From the NCBI GenBank assembly GCA_949825065.1, contig OX463862.1, positions 21,061,071 through 21,125,070 of the forward strand: 64,000 bases of DNA, read 5' to 3'. This document shows, piece by piece, positions 42,914 to 54,711 of this stretch. Positions within the stretch are counted from its first letter, which is position 1. Each line of letters begins with the position of its first letter. The position numbers and the translations under genes are program-made. This stretch comes from Odontocerum albicorne (lineage: Eukaryota; Arthropoda; Insecta; Trichoptera; Odontoceridae). The notes under the pieces are model-generated. The model had not been told where the DNA came from. It ran no database searches and was given only the letters and a program-made list of their open reading frames with translations.

Positions 42914-43860
42914 GAACTAAAAATATATCAACTTACATGTGCGGTTTCTACCCGTGGCTCTATCCTATGAGGTATCTTCTAGGTTTGTTGGGATACTGCC
43001 GTCTAAGTGTGAGGAGGGATGTGAGACAAAATATCAAAACCAACTTGGTTGTAAGATATATGTATTTTTATTCCTGACAACTATTCGCGATACAGAAATA
43101 TTCATATATAATCCTGGCAATAACTAGGTATAATTTGCCAAGTGTTTTTCCTTTAAAACACGGGTTGCTCCTTTTAAAAAAGGTCTCGGATATTGACATC
43201 TTCAACATTTCAGTAGATGTTCTAAAAGAAAGCATTTTGAATTGTTTTAGTAAAGGGGGTTAATTTTTCGTTTAAACAATTATTTCTAATTTATAAATTT
43301 TTATTTCTTGTTAGTTCTTTATGTCATTAGGTTTAACACATATTTGTTATCTTTATAAAGTAAATAAATTTATACATATTCATTAACTTGACAAGTATTT
43401 TTTAACCCTTCATCAGAGGTAGATACAGTTATCAGAGGTAGATACAGTTAACCCTTCATCAGAGATAGATACAGTTCAGGTTTCAGAGGGATAATCAGAA
43501 GGGGTATAATAGGTAAAATATATAATATTCCCGTTTACACACAACAATATGAAAATGTTGAGATTCGCAGCATCCCTAGTTAAATATACAACAGTTGTCC
43601 ATAGGCTGAAATCCAGTTCGATCTCAAAGTCAATATAATATTAAAGCATTCTTTCTATTCAAATACCGGTCGCGAAAAGTCACCATGATTTTTTATTTAT
43701 CCGAAAAATATTTATTTCATAATACGGGAATATTTAAGGATATCTTCTACAACAAGGGCTCTTAAACTGTTTTATTTCAAGGGTCACACTTTTTTTATAT
43801 AAATTTTACTTCGCCCATAAAAAGTAAGAGGTTGTCTCAGAAAAACTGCCGACGATAATA
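42914..43860. other. Mostly unassigned
   Basis: Contains a small direct repeat, ATCAGAGGTAGATACAGTTA, at 43422-43475. No gene. Confidence 0.4.
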
Positions 43861-44976
43861 CGGAGAATCAACTATACCCCTGTTTAAAGCGGAAATTAAC
43901 TATGGCTTCCGCAAGAAGCTTGATTTCCATCCGGGGGCTACGAGTTCGATTTCTGAGAATATCCAAAGACGAAAATAAAAAAAAAGTCCCATTCTGGTTA
44001 AAAAAAGTTCGTTTAGTAACGATAGTCGCACGCCCGTAATCGTTGTGTGAGTATTGTTGACTCTTCACGTACGGCAGTGTTGCAAACACGTGTAATGACG
44101 AACCGTTAGTTATGTGCCATCTACAGTGGTTGTAAACTCGAAGGCTCAATAACGGGCATGGAAGATAAAATTGACACCCGGCCACGTTATACAATATGTC
44201 CAAATTACCAATTCGGATTTCCTGAAGGATACCATACGAAAGAAAGCGAACTAAAACAAGCCGTGAAATTACGCTAACGAAGCAAAAATGAGAAGTCTTT
44301 AAATCTTAGTAATTTTATTTTGCATAGCTTATCAGCAGTTAAGCTCAAATATATAACATCGATCAAATAGTTATCATTTGCGATATGAAGTCAGTGAGAT
44401 TCCTGACTTTTAACTGATCAATAATACTCGTAATATACCCACCCAAAAAGGGTCGTTTTAAAGAGTTTCCTAAATCTGCACACGCCACTCATATATCTAA
44501 CAGAGGCAGATTATTCACGTCACAGGACCAACAAACGTCAAAAGCCCTGTCATGATAATACCCTACGATTCCGAACAATCAATTTATTAGACAAAAACAA
44601 AATCGACTTCAACGTGTTACTTCTCTGCGAAGGAACATCTCTCAGACAAAGATTCGAAAGATATATTACAATGGAGAAATCCTATTAAGGAAATTTAATA
44701 CAAATATATTAAGTAAGAATATATTCATTCGCAGTACTTAAAACAATATAGATATTTTAGAATTGGACTTATATGATAATATGTAAGACTATCATATAAC
44801 AGCTAAGCAGATGCATTGAAAACAGACGAGTCTAGAAATTCGCTAATCAGGCAAACCAGAATAAATAGCGTTATAATAATCCATATGAAATAAGATATAT
44901 GAAAGAAGATATGAAATAAGAGATTTTTTTATCTTCTTAGAAGGCATTGACATACACATTTAAACTCTCTAAGATT
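43861..44976. other. Unassigned; tRNA-like patch at 43895-43960
   Basis: CTATGGCTTCCGCAAGAAGC and ACGAGTTCGATTTCTGAG are weak box A and box B matches. The 111-codon minus ORF at 43868-44203 has no recognised domain. Confidence 0.35.
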
Positions 44977-45361
44977 ACAAGGGTGGTCCATGAAAGGTTG
45001 AAAGATGTACATCGCTGTACTGCGCACACTGCCATCGTCGCCCTGGAAGTGTGCGCAGTAGCTCCGTCCTGTTAGAACCATACTTACTAATTATTTTCGA
45101 CCGCTGGGCGTAAAAAATTTCAAGCATTGTCTTATACAAGGCCCCGTTGATTCTTTCTGGCTGTCCTTCCTCATTTTCAATGAAATAGGGGCTGATAACT
45201 CTTTCAGCCATTACACCGCACCAAACAGTACATTTTTGGGGATGCAATTGATACTGATGTAATTCCCTGGGATTCTTAGTACCCCAAAAGCTGCAGTTTT
45301 GTTTGTTGATGCACCCGTTTAAATGAAAATGAACCTCATCGCTCATTATAAAGTTGTTCAA
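44975..45361 (-). pseudogene. DDE transposase fragment with first catalytic Asp
   Basis: It begins MNNFIMSDEVHFHLNGCIN, then KQNCSFWGTKNPRELHQYQL and HPQKCTVWCGVMAERVISPY. This is the first-aspartate block (SDE.HF.L.G.VNKQN) and the following TVWCG motif of a Tc1/mariner-type transposase clade. The later second-aspartate region is frameshifted (residues from about 97 are out of frame). The start shown is internal to the original protein. Confidence 0.75.
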
Positions 45362-45533
45362 AAAGTTGATATTATCTCTGGCTAGATGTTGAAATCGAAT
45401 AGCGTACTGCAGGCCTTACTGAGTATCTTGGGGTAGTAAAGTTCTATAACTTGTAAAAAAAGAAACTTAAAAAGTTCAAAATAAATAAGTTATGACTTTT
45501 TCAAACTTTTCAGTCTTTTAGTGGCCACCCTAT
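44977..45533 (-). mobile_element. Tc1/mariner-superfamily element, short relic
   Basis: Degenerate inverted ends ACAAGGGTGGTCCATGAAAG and CTTTTAGTGGCCACCCTAT with TA-like flanks enclose a transposase fragment on the minus strand. About 557 bp, so much of the element is gone. Confidence 0.6.
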
Positions 45534-46079
45534 AGAAACCTGAAGAGACCGTTTAACATATTTGTCTATTAAAATAGAGTTTACTATCAAGACATATAAC
45601 AAGAAATTTGCTGCTATCTTTTGGAAAAATACTAACACCCAGGACTGGCAACGCATCCACATAAAGAAGATGTTGTCCACTCAAAGAGTAAGTTCTTACT
45701 CAATACCATTGTGGAATAATACATTAACTGGTCCACTTGAATGTGTACACTCCTTCAAAAGGTCATAAACAATGGCCTTTTTCGCATTTTGCTCAGATCG
45801 CCGCTGTCTGGCTGAAGTATCAACCACGTATTTCGATTTCGGGAAATTCAAAGAAGGGACTGCGTCGAATTTTAAATTTCTCTGGCGTATGGGGGAGTAC
45901 TGAAGCAATATGTGCTTTAATGGGGTAAATAAGCAATCTTCTTTGAAACGATGGGAACATATTCTAGTATTTTTTTAACTTAAGGCGGTCTTTACGATAA
46001 CAAGCGTTGAGCCATTGTCGCGCTAAATCACTGTCTTTAGGAAAAGAGTAATATCAAATACGAACTTAAGACTGATGTT
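45534..46079. other. Unassigned
   Basis: Short ORFs on both strands (45562-45928) lack motifs. Confidence 0.35.
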
Positions 46080-46475
46080 TTTTTTATTAAGTAGGATGAA
46101 TTCTAAGATGGTTTGGGCATGTTGAATGAACTTAATGGTTTGGGCATGTTGAATGAACTTAATGGTTTGGTTAAACTAATTCGTCATTTACTGATGAAAA
46201 GAGTGAATGGAAAAGTAAATGTGATATTAGGGAGAGTAATGAAAGATTAGACCAAATTGATAATTTGGCAAGAGGAAAAATACTTAAAGAAGCCAAATAA
46301 ATGCTGTAGAAGTGCGCACTTTGAAAATAATACATAGGGTAAAAGTGTAGAACAAAATATGGAATGAATGTAAATTTAAGAAGGCTGGTGTGCAGAGTAA
46401 GACGAAGAATATCAGAGTGGAAGTCTTGATAGAGGAAGATCAAGGAAAGTATAGTTGAATCAAATGAATTATATA
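46080..46475 (+). mobile_element. LINE-A fragment, plus strand
   Basis: AAGATGGTTTGGGCATGTTG (RWFGHV), CCAAATAAATGCTGTAGAAG and GAGGAAGATCAAGGAAAGTA (GRSRKV) follow the LINE-A sequence but in shuffled order, so it is a composite of pieces. A 27-bp piece at 46115-46166 is duplicated. Confidence 0.55.
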
Positions 46476-46504
46476 TTGATACTATTTTTTTAAACACGCA
46501 CTTC

Positions 46505-46640
46505 GTTCAACCAGAGTTTGACAATTAGCTTTTCCAGTAAACCGCTCTTCAATTTTCACTTATTCCTTTACTATCCATGGTGCTAGACTCTGAAACCCGT
46601 TGTTAACTAAAATAAAACTCGCTACATCGTTAGTGGAGTC
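46505..46640 (+). mobile_element. LINE-E relic
   Basis: CTTTTCCAGTAAACCGCTCT..CCATGGTGCTAGACTCTGAA..AACTCGCTACATCGTTAG parallels the FPVHRSSF..RLWNQL..LAPSL coding region at 31915-32030. Confidence 0.6.
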
Positions 46641-47029
46641 CCATAATAGTGCCAAAAAAATATAATTTGTTTTCCTTCAGTGGTGTAGAGTGTTTCTTGG
46701 TTGCCCCATTATCCTTTGTCTGAATATATTCTTCTTTCTGCTAACCATAAAGAAAATTTATGTGTTCGTAATATTTAAATCGTTCATTTATTATTGTCTT
46801 CTTTTTATTTTACAATTTCGTTTTTATAATTTTATGTTCTTTGTATACAATCTTCAAGACCAACACTGAATAAAAATTAATAAAAAATCATATTAATTGA
46901 AAGATATTGCATTTCGGTGATAAACCAACCTAATTGTTTATTTAACAATGAAGCGTTTGAATATGTAAAATGTAAAAAAAAAACGTTAAAACGGTTTGAG
47001 AAGGTTAATGGATACGGTAGAGGTAAAAT
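46641..47029. other. Unassigned
   Basis: T-rich sequence without recognised features. Confidence 0.4.
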
Positions 47030-47230
47030 ATATATGTAGCGATATAAAAGTCTGTCGTTTTGTCATCTTTGCCTACCCCGATAGGGAAACGGTGTGATGG
47101 TTTGTATATAAGTAGTAATTAAACATGAGTTTATTTATTAATTCGTACGGTACCGTACATTGTTCTAAAAAATGTATCGAACTACGAGTATATGGTGACT
47201 AAATTGGAAAATAAAAAATATTATTTGATT
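47030..47230 (+). mobile_element. LINE-A tail followed by mariner C-terminal scrap
   Basis: GCCTACCCCGATAGGGAAAC..GGTGTGATGGTTTGTATATA is the LINE-A 3' terminus. From 47165, AAAAAATGTATCGAACTACG..TATGGTGACTAAATTGG resembles the mariner end at 40230. Confidence 0.5.
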
Positions 47231-48149
47231 CACCTTTTTGTTGCGTTTGGGTTGAAAATGTGTACACATTAGTGCGTAGAAAGGTTAAACCCCATTATGT
47301 ACAAAGCTTAACAAAAAATATATGAAGTAAAAAACAATAAAATACGAAATAATCGTTAAAACAAAACTACTCGCTCATAAATAAAAAAGTTCAATATGTT
47401 CTTTTTAAAAACATTTAAAATATATCCGAGACCCATTCAAGGTCCGAGTTAATATCCGAGAGCCCATTCAAGAACAACATCCCCCGTAAAGAAAGGGTGA
47501 GCACTTAGCAAAGTTAGTTTTACTTATGACCAGTCTTAACAAAGGAACTCGTATGAAAATCTGTCTCTCATAGTCAAGTCAAAGAGAACGTCCATGTTCT
47601 GATTTTTTTTTCTTTAATATTTGAAGAAGATTTCAGGTTTTTCAAGATGAAAAATAACGTTTAATTATTTTGGTTAGATATTATTTTTGTTAATTTGGTG
47701 TATCTTATCTCGTTGAAAGGCGAAGGGTATCGTATCCCGCGGGCGTCACAATGGGCCGCCCATGCTCTAGAACATTAAGAGAGGCAAGTGAAGCGAGAAT
47801 TTTCTAGATCGTTTGGCTAATAAGCGGAAGAGGATGTAGTTTACCGTCTCAGAAGTTCTCTTTGTTTGATCTCTTTATAGAAGAATATCATCGTTAGAGA
47901 TAACGACGTAAACTCAACCCTATCAAGGTATAGGATGGCAAAACATGTTTTTAATATTTATTTCACGGGAGTTATTTTTTTTACACTCTTAAAAGTGTCT
48001 TCAAAGACATTGTACATCAATAGAAAGATATCGAAAGGAGAGTTAAGAGAGAGAATTAATGACGAATGAATCACGTTGCTTGGCAACGTTAGTTAGAACA
48101 CTTTTTCTCTATTTGTACTTTACATCTTAAATAACAGTTTACTTTCTTT
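47231..48149. other. Unassigned
   Basis: A more GC-balanced patch at 47700-47900 (GGGTATCGTATCCCGCGGGC) is not recognised. No long ORF. Confidence 0.4.
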
Positions 48150-48515
48150 ATACAAAGCGTCACTCCGTCTCTCTATCAGGGTAAACAAAGAGGAAAGAGC
48201 GCCCGATTTTCCTATCGTAACGTGTTTCATTCTTGATTTTTCTTTTCCTTTCCTCTCCACCATCCCTTCCTTTCCTTTTGATTGATGATATCTCACTTTA
48301 TATGAAAAAGAATGTTCGGGTGATTGTCCGTCTTTGTAGGGTTCGTGGGCATGTGCTCACGTATGTGTTTATGGATTTCGTGGGGATAGATAGTCATTTG
48401 ATTGATTTATGCGACCACGTAACTTGCTTCATTTACTTTTGTCTGGTTGGTTGTAAGAGATTGCCGCCTGGTAATAAGCCCGCCAGTTTGTATTTGCAAT
48501 AAAAAAGTTTAATAA
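48150..48515 (+). mobile_element. LINE-E 3' UTR copy inserted next to a LINE-A scrap
   Basis: 48150-48218 is a minus-strand LINE-A tail (CGTCACTCCGTCTCTCTATC). 48219-48515 is the LINE-E 3' UTR and tail, closely matching 32076-32372 (ATTGATGATATCTCACTTTA.., ..GGTAATAAGCCCGCCAG). The 89-codon ORF here lies in the UTR and is not coding. Confidence 0.8.
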
Positions 48516-48839
48516 ATAAATACATATTATACAGCATTAGAAGAGATCTACGCACATGTTTTATACATTTATCAATTACGAACAAGAAAAAAACAAACCC
48601 TTTATTGATTGGCAAACTTTTGCTTATTATAACGGACAAATATTAACGCTTTCATGAATAAAGATTGTTTATGGTACTGTATTCATGAACTGCAACACAG
48701 AATATAAGAAATAACTTGGATAAATAAATTAATTGTTCCTATTGTTAGAATATTATACAATATTTAGATTTTTAATCATTTTATTTGTTTTCTAGTTATG
48801 GTAATATAATTGATTTAAACCGGTATCAAATTAATACAT
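48516..48839. other. Unassigned
   Basis: AT-rich spacer. Confidence 0.4.
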
Positions 48840-49560
48840 CAATAAAAACGTATTTCGCCTCTTCTAAATCCATACACCTTTTCGTGCTACAATTCTGACT
48901 TCTTACGTTCCTTTCTCTCAAAATATCATTCAAACGATCTAATCACACTTTCATTGTCGTTCCTCTACCACGCCTTCCACTTACGTACTATATTTGTTTT
49001 GCTAGTCTTTTTTTCTTCATTCGTTCTAAATGCAAAAAACCAACTCAGAGAGCTCTGCTTAATCCTACTTAATATTATATAATACAATCAGCCTTAATTT
49101 AATATTCATCCCAAATCACTTTATTTCATATTCTGTAATACATAATTACGACATATATCCGCAGTTTACGCATTTCATCATCATCATCATCATCAATGGC
49201 ACTACAGCCCATTGTGGGCCCCGGCCTCCTCCAGCAGTCGTTGCCATTCCCCCCTATCCTGGGATGCACTCCTCCAGCCCCTGATGCCAATCACGTTTGC
49301 ATCATTCTGCACCCCATCCATCCACCTAAGCTTTGGTCTGCCCACGCTACGTCTTCCTTGGGGCTTGGAAAAGAGTACTTTGTTAGGCATTTCCTCTTCT
49401 CCCATTCTTGCTACATGCCCCGCCCAACGTAGCCTCCCAATTTTGATGTATTTTATAATGTTGGGCATTTATGTATACGCATTTACACAACATTTATTCG
49501 GCTCCTTTCAGTCTCTTTCGCCGTCCACGTTTCACTTTAGATACATCAAAGCTACTGAAT
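48840..49560 (-). mobile_element. LINE-A fragment split by LINE-D
   Basis: Plus-strand complements in family order run up to GCAGTTTACGCATTT (49175) and resume at 49485 with ACACAACATTTATTCGGCTC. Other copies have an unbroken site (for example 30462-30492). Confidence 0.75.
49176..49475 (-). mobile_element. LINE-D (RTE-like), 5'-truncated, 9-bp duplication, (ATG)n tail
   Basis: TACGCATTT flanks at 49167-49175 and 49476-49484. The minus-strand ORF (GRLRWAGHVARMGEEEMPNK, then GRRSVGRPKLRWMDGVQNDA and WQRLLEEA) is a LINE C-terminus that reads without interruption. Just past the stop is an ATGATG.. microsatellite tail, as in RTE elements. Among the LINE pieces here it is the least damaged. Confidence 0.9.
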
Positions 49561-50454
49561 TTTTTATTTATATATTATAGGACATCATTATGAACTAGTT
49601 ATAAACTTATGCACATTTATCGGAGTTACGCATTGAACTGAACGTGTTTGGCATCTTCACTTTATTTGTGAAAATGACGTGCTAGCATGTTTGATACAAC
49701 ACCTATGAATTTTCTTTTTTTTTTTCTAAAAATATCTGTAAATTTAAATAACCGCCATAAAAAATATTATTATTTTTTATTTATTTTCTTTTTAGACGTA
49801 AGTTTGTTGTGATAATGTAGTTTCAACTCCATTATTTTAAATTTCTTCAAACTCTTGTGTGTTCATTTATTTATTTATTTTAAGATATAATTAAAAACAA
49901 TTATCTTGCATCTGTCATTTTAAAATAAAAACTTATATTTATATTCAGTTCCCTTCAACAATACTTACCATAAATATATTCTTAAAGTTATAAATCATAT
50001 CAACGAGACGAGAAGTCTCGATGCTCTCGGCTTCATTTACACTTTTCGCAATTTCGTTAAAAGTTTTTCGTAATATAAGTTTTGATTTTTTGTCATTTTG
50101 GTTTTTCGGAATTTCGTAATATAAGTTTTGATTTTTTGTCATTTTTGTTTTTTTTTTTTTGCTATTTTGGAATCAGAAAGTCAACGTGACTTTTCGTGAG
50201 ATAATTATAGACTTTCTTTTTATACATCACCTTCAAAAGATTATATAGGTAACAATTTATTATGTTACTTAAACATTTATTTTAAAACATTACAAAATAA
50301 ATATTGTTTTAACCGTACACGTTTAACATATTTAGTTAACAAAGTATAATATAAGAGTATTCTTAATTGCCGTGTATTCATTTAATTAAATAACAGTATT
50401 TGTCCCTTAATTCTGTATAATTTGAATTGTTTTAAATATTTTCACTATCGTTGT
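49561..50454. other. Unassigned
   Basis: T-rich. A 45-bp direct repeat (..TAATATAAGTTTTGATTTTT..GTCATTTT) occurs twice at 50070-50145. No gene. Confidence 0.4.
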
Positions 50455-50810
50455 ATACAATAATATCTCTACAGGTATTTTGCCACGTGGCAAATGTTAC
50501 AGAGACCTAAAGTAAAAATCAAACTAGACTTACCAAAGAAAATCGAATCAACTATCTCCGGGTTGATCTCAGGCGTCTTTATTTTAGGACCACGTTTAGA
50601 TATATAGTACTCACCAGATAGGGTGACATAATTCATATTGAACTCTCAAAGAGTTTAATATGAATTATAATGACGATTTTTGTAGCTTTAAGACGCCTAG
50701 CTTACGACCCTGGAGTTGGGGGTTCAATTCCCGTTGGAACCCAGATATTTAAAATAAAGATTCTAGTCTAGTTATCACTTAAGGCCTCATTAAAATCTTT
50801 GTTAATTTAT
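50455..50810. mobile_element. Two opposed SINE-1 copies
   Basis: 50455-50610 is a minus copy (TTGCCACGTGGCAAATG.. to ..GGGTTGATCTCAGGCGTC). 50655-50810 is a plus copy (TTAAGACGCCTAG.. GGTTCAATTCCCG ..TTCTAGTCTAGTTATCACTT). Between them AATTCATATTGAACTCTCAAAGAGTTTAATATGAATT is a short palindrome. Confidence 0.65.
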
Positions 50811-50814
50811 TAAA

Positions 50815-51365
50815 CACTTCATTGTAAATACATTCTGGCGGCTTAATGTCAGGGGGCAATCTCTTTCAACTAACCAGACAAAAGTAAACAAAGCAAGTTA
50901 CGTGGTTGCAACAAATATTCAAATGATTGTTAATATTCATGAAATTCATGGACATATACATATTAAAGTATACATATAAACGTGAGATATTAACAATCAA
51001 AGTAAAATAAAGGGATGGCGAAGAGGAAAGAAAAATCAGGAATGAAACACGTAATATTACTGACTAGAAATTAAGAGTTTTTTTCAATAACTTAAGTTAA
51101 GCATGCCAAGGACAGAGCGAGTCCAACATTGGCTTGTAACTGGTTCCAGAGTCCCTCTGCTTGGACAGTAAAGGACGACGAAAAAAAGGAATAAGCAGTG
51201 AACTGGGAAGACCAATAAACAATCTCTGTCAAAGCGTAGCGCGAGTCCATGATCGAAAAGACGCTGATTTTTTTTAGCGATGTAAGAGTGGTGACGGGAT
51301 AGTTAAATATATTATACAATATCAATAGTATGTGAATTCGGCGTATTTTTCTCACGTTCAACCAG
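50815..51365 (-). mobile_element. LINE-E, 5'-truncated
   Basis: Minus strand: ORF end (51092-51373) with NIFNYPVTTLTSL, SQFTAYSFFSSSFTVQAEGL and VGLALSLACL, then the 3' UTR and the tail GAAAGAGATTGCCCCCTGAC. It aligns throughout with 31787-32391 but is more diverged. Confidence 0.8.
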
Positions 51366-51384
51366 TTCAGCACCTGATCTATCC

Positions 51385-51860
51385 TTTGACATATTTCTGG
51401 TAGGTTGAAACAGATTACTACATGGGAATTATCCTACAAGGTTGTACCGTATATAACGAAAGTGTAATATGTTACAATTATTATTTTTATAATACAATTA
51501 TCATAACAATTATCCAAATATTTTTTTATTCTAACAATTGTTAGTTGTTTCTTTTCAGATTTATTTACTCAACTTGAGAGCACACTATTGTACCATATAC
51601 ATTGAAATGTAATACGATTATTTTTTTAATCATACAATTATCAAAAACATTCTCCAAATATTTTTTTATTCTAACAATTGTTAGTTGTTTATTTTCAGAT
51701 TTATTTACTCAACTTGAGAGCACACTATTGTACCATATACATTGAAATGTAATACGATTATTTTTTTAATAATACAACTATCAAAACAATTCTCGGAATA
51801 TTTTTTTATTCTAAGTATTGTTATTTATTTCTTTTCAGATTTATTTACTCAACTCGAGAC
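51385..51860. repeat. SINE-1-like tail followed by a 140-bp triplication
   Basis: A plus-strand tail (TTTCTGGTAGGTTGAAACAG..GTACCGTATATAACGAAAGT) is followed by three units starting near 51521, 51661 and 51801, each with TTTTTATTCTAACAATTGTT and TTTCTTTTCAGATTTATTTA. Later units contain ACTATTGTACCATATACATTG derived from the tail, so the tail was part of the amplified unit. Confidence 0.75.
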
Positions 51861-53093
51861 CATACTACAAGAAGAGCTGTTTATTCCTTATGATATATTG
51901 ACTATAATATTAAACAAAGAGTTAAGCGATATAATATTTACTTTGCGAGTCGTTTGACAACGTATTGATCTATCCTTTGGCATTGTGCTACACAGTGGTA
52001 TCAGTAGGGTAAATGTAATCTTGACATTTGTACGGAATGTCAAGTTACAAAGAAAAGGGTAATTGATATAATTTTTTTCGTCAAGTTCTAGTTTTCGTCT
52101 AGTCTACAATCTTACGTCATATGATTTTTTTGATGTCTTTGTTTTAATGGATATAGGATATGACATATTGGACGTAAGACACTACCTTTCTACTCTTACA
52201 CTTTATTTTATTTTTTATTTACACATGACAAAAAATAAATATACATAATTTGCGGAAAAAAACATAATGCGCATGAATATAAATACAACTTGTCATGTCA
52301 AGTTTTCGATACCTTTAATTTCATGGACACAAGCTAACATATGTATGACCTATTGACTCGAGTAATGGGAAGTTCTCAATAGTTTTGATTTGATTACAAT
52401 GTAAAGTATTTTATCAAACATTATAAAAGTATACAAGAGTAAAAATTAAATTAGTAATTTTAATGCACCTGAATATAAATACAACTTGTCAAAAAAAGTT
52501 TGAGCATTTACATGAATCATACATATAAAAAATATCAAAAAGCAGTACGCACATGCATGTCATCCACCATACATATCATACAAATACAAACTTGAGACAG
52601 GTAATCAAAGGCCTTAACATACAGAAAAACAATCTAAGTAAACAATAACAAAAATATACTACGTACACTAGTAATTAGTCCACTCAAATACACAAAAAAA
52701 ACAAACGAGCATTGAAATTTTAACTAATTTACAGATATCTTGAAAAGTTTGAGAGAAACGAATTCAACGATAAGAAAGAGAGAAAAAATCAATATTTCGT
52801 CAATATTAAGAAAATTTTCGAAAAAATTATTCGTTTATATCCATAAACAAAATTTCTAAAACTCAATATCTTTTTAAAGTTCCTGTGAGGAATTGAAAAT
52901 ATTTTACAATCGCATAGATAAGTTGTTTTCTAGCTGGAAAATTTCTTTGAATTTTCCGGATGACAAAGAGGAAATCTGTGATGCAAAGGAATGTAGGAAA
53001 TCCCGACTGCACCGAAGTTAGAATTTAATTTACCTTCAAATGTCTTTTCTGCACCAATTCACAGATTATTTATCGAGGCTCCTTTTATATATA
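51861..53093. other. Unassigned
   Basis: AT-rich DNA, with CGTCAAGTTCTAGTTTTCG and similar motifs not assignable. No gene recognised. Confidence 0.4.
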
Positions 53094-53585
53094 TTTTACA
53101 TACCATCACGCCATTATCCTGTCGGGGTAGGCAGAGCGCCATACTTTCATATCTCGACACAAATATTATGCCTCTTCGATATCCATACACCTTCTACGAT
53201 TTATCTTATTTCTTACTTTTTCTACTTCAAAATATCACACACTTGATTCACCACACTTTCCTTGGTCTTCCTATACCCTGCCTTCTTCTCACATTTGCGT
53301 TATATATTTTTTTCTTAGTATTTCTTCATTAATTCGTTCTACGTACATTTAACCATGTCATAGTGATATTCTTCGTCTTTCTCTGCACATCAGCCTTAAG
53401 TTCACATTCATACCATATTCTGTTCTACACTTTCACCTTATGTATTCTTCTCAGAGTGTGTATTTCTACAGCATTTACTTGGCTCGTCGAAGTATTTTTT
53501 CTCTTTCAAATTCTTCCTCTTGCAAATTCTGCCTCCCCCAAATATCACAATTATTTTTTCATTCACTCTTTTCACCAGTAAACGA
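53094..53585 (-). mobile_element. LINE-A 3' fragment
   Basis: ATACCATCACGCCATTATCC..GGGGTAGGCAGAG, then CACTTTCCTTGGTCTTCCTA and TATGTATTCTTCTCAGAGTG on the plus strand. A long but indel-rich copy. The plus ORFs at 53040-53246 and 53363-53581 are shadows. Confidence 0.7.
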
Positions 53586-54711
53586 CGAGTTAGTTTAACC
53601 AAACCATTAAAAACACCATAGAGTATCTCTTCGTGTTTGTTTTTCTATTTTCTTTTGAACCAAAGCAAACGCTGCCCTAAATGTTTTCACGAACTTTGAC
53701 ATTTTGATGATAATATTCTCGAGTCATTATCAGTCTCCGGGTCGTTTTCTCAGGTGATGACACTAAATAACGCTAAGGTGTCATTAAGGGCGTTTAATGG
53801 CGCGAAGTTACGATAAAGATATGAAAGACCCGACCTCATTATATCCAGTGTCATTTTCCAACATTTAATGATAACAAAATAAAACAAAAACTTAATTATC
53901 TTCTTTTATTCCATTTACTTTATGAACATTTACCAGTTTTTACTTAATAAATTAACATCGTCAGAATGGATTCTAAAACAATATAAATCTGAGATATGGA
54001 TGCTTTGTTATTAAATCTCAAAGGTGAAAATAATAATTATAAAAAGACAATTTCTAAAGCGTCGTTAAGAGAACAGACTCACCTCTAAAGGGCACTGCAA
54101 CTTAACGAGTGTTTCAACTGAGTGTTTTTAAGTATTTCATAAAGAAATATATATTTTTTTATTACACTTCGTTGCGGTCTTGTTTGCTATAGAATGTTCA
54201 AAAATTATATGCACACTTTGAATGATCAGTATTTATTTAGATACATCTAACATTAAAACTCCAAATTAAAAAAACAGACGAAGATTTTTTTATCTATGTC
54301 AAGTGCACACATTGATGGAAGTTATGGTCAAACGCAAATATCATGGATAATTTGTTTTGGTATTTAGACGCATTATCTTTCAACGGATGCTCTCACTTCA
54401 TTAACTGTTATCGGTTTTATATCGTAAACTTAATTTTTGGTTAATCTCCATAAAAAAAAGTCCATTGGCGTGAGGTCTGGAGAGCACGAATAAGTATTCA
54501 ATGCTACCTCTACGTCCAATCCATCTGCTCGGCAAACTTTCATCCAGATAGGCCCTCACATCACGATGTTAGTAGGGAGGTGTACCATCTTGCGGGAAAA
54601 AGAACTCCTCACAAATGCGTGCTCACATATGACAAATTCCTGTATCAAGTTCAAGTAAACGGCACGGTGTAAAAGTGTGTCTACATTTTTGGAATACCCT
54701 AACATCATCCT
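53586..54711. other. Mostly unassigned
   Basis: No gene. Near 54060-54100, GTTAAGAGAACAGACTCACC..AAAGGGCACTG is a possible inverted R4 fragment. A minus ORF at 54556-54762 contains NIVM..-type residues without a clear family. Confidence 0.35.

Noticed and set aside
48233..48502. 89-codon ORF as a conserved protein (also seen at 32136-32372)
   Set aside because: Both lie in the LINE-E 3' UTR; conservation is due to the repeat, and the C-terminal ends differ in frame.
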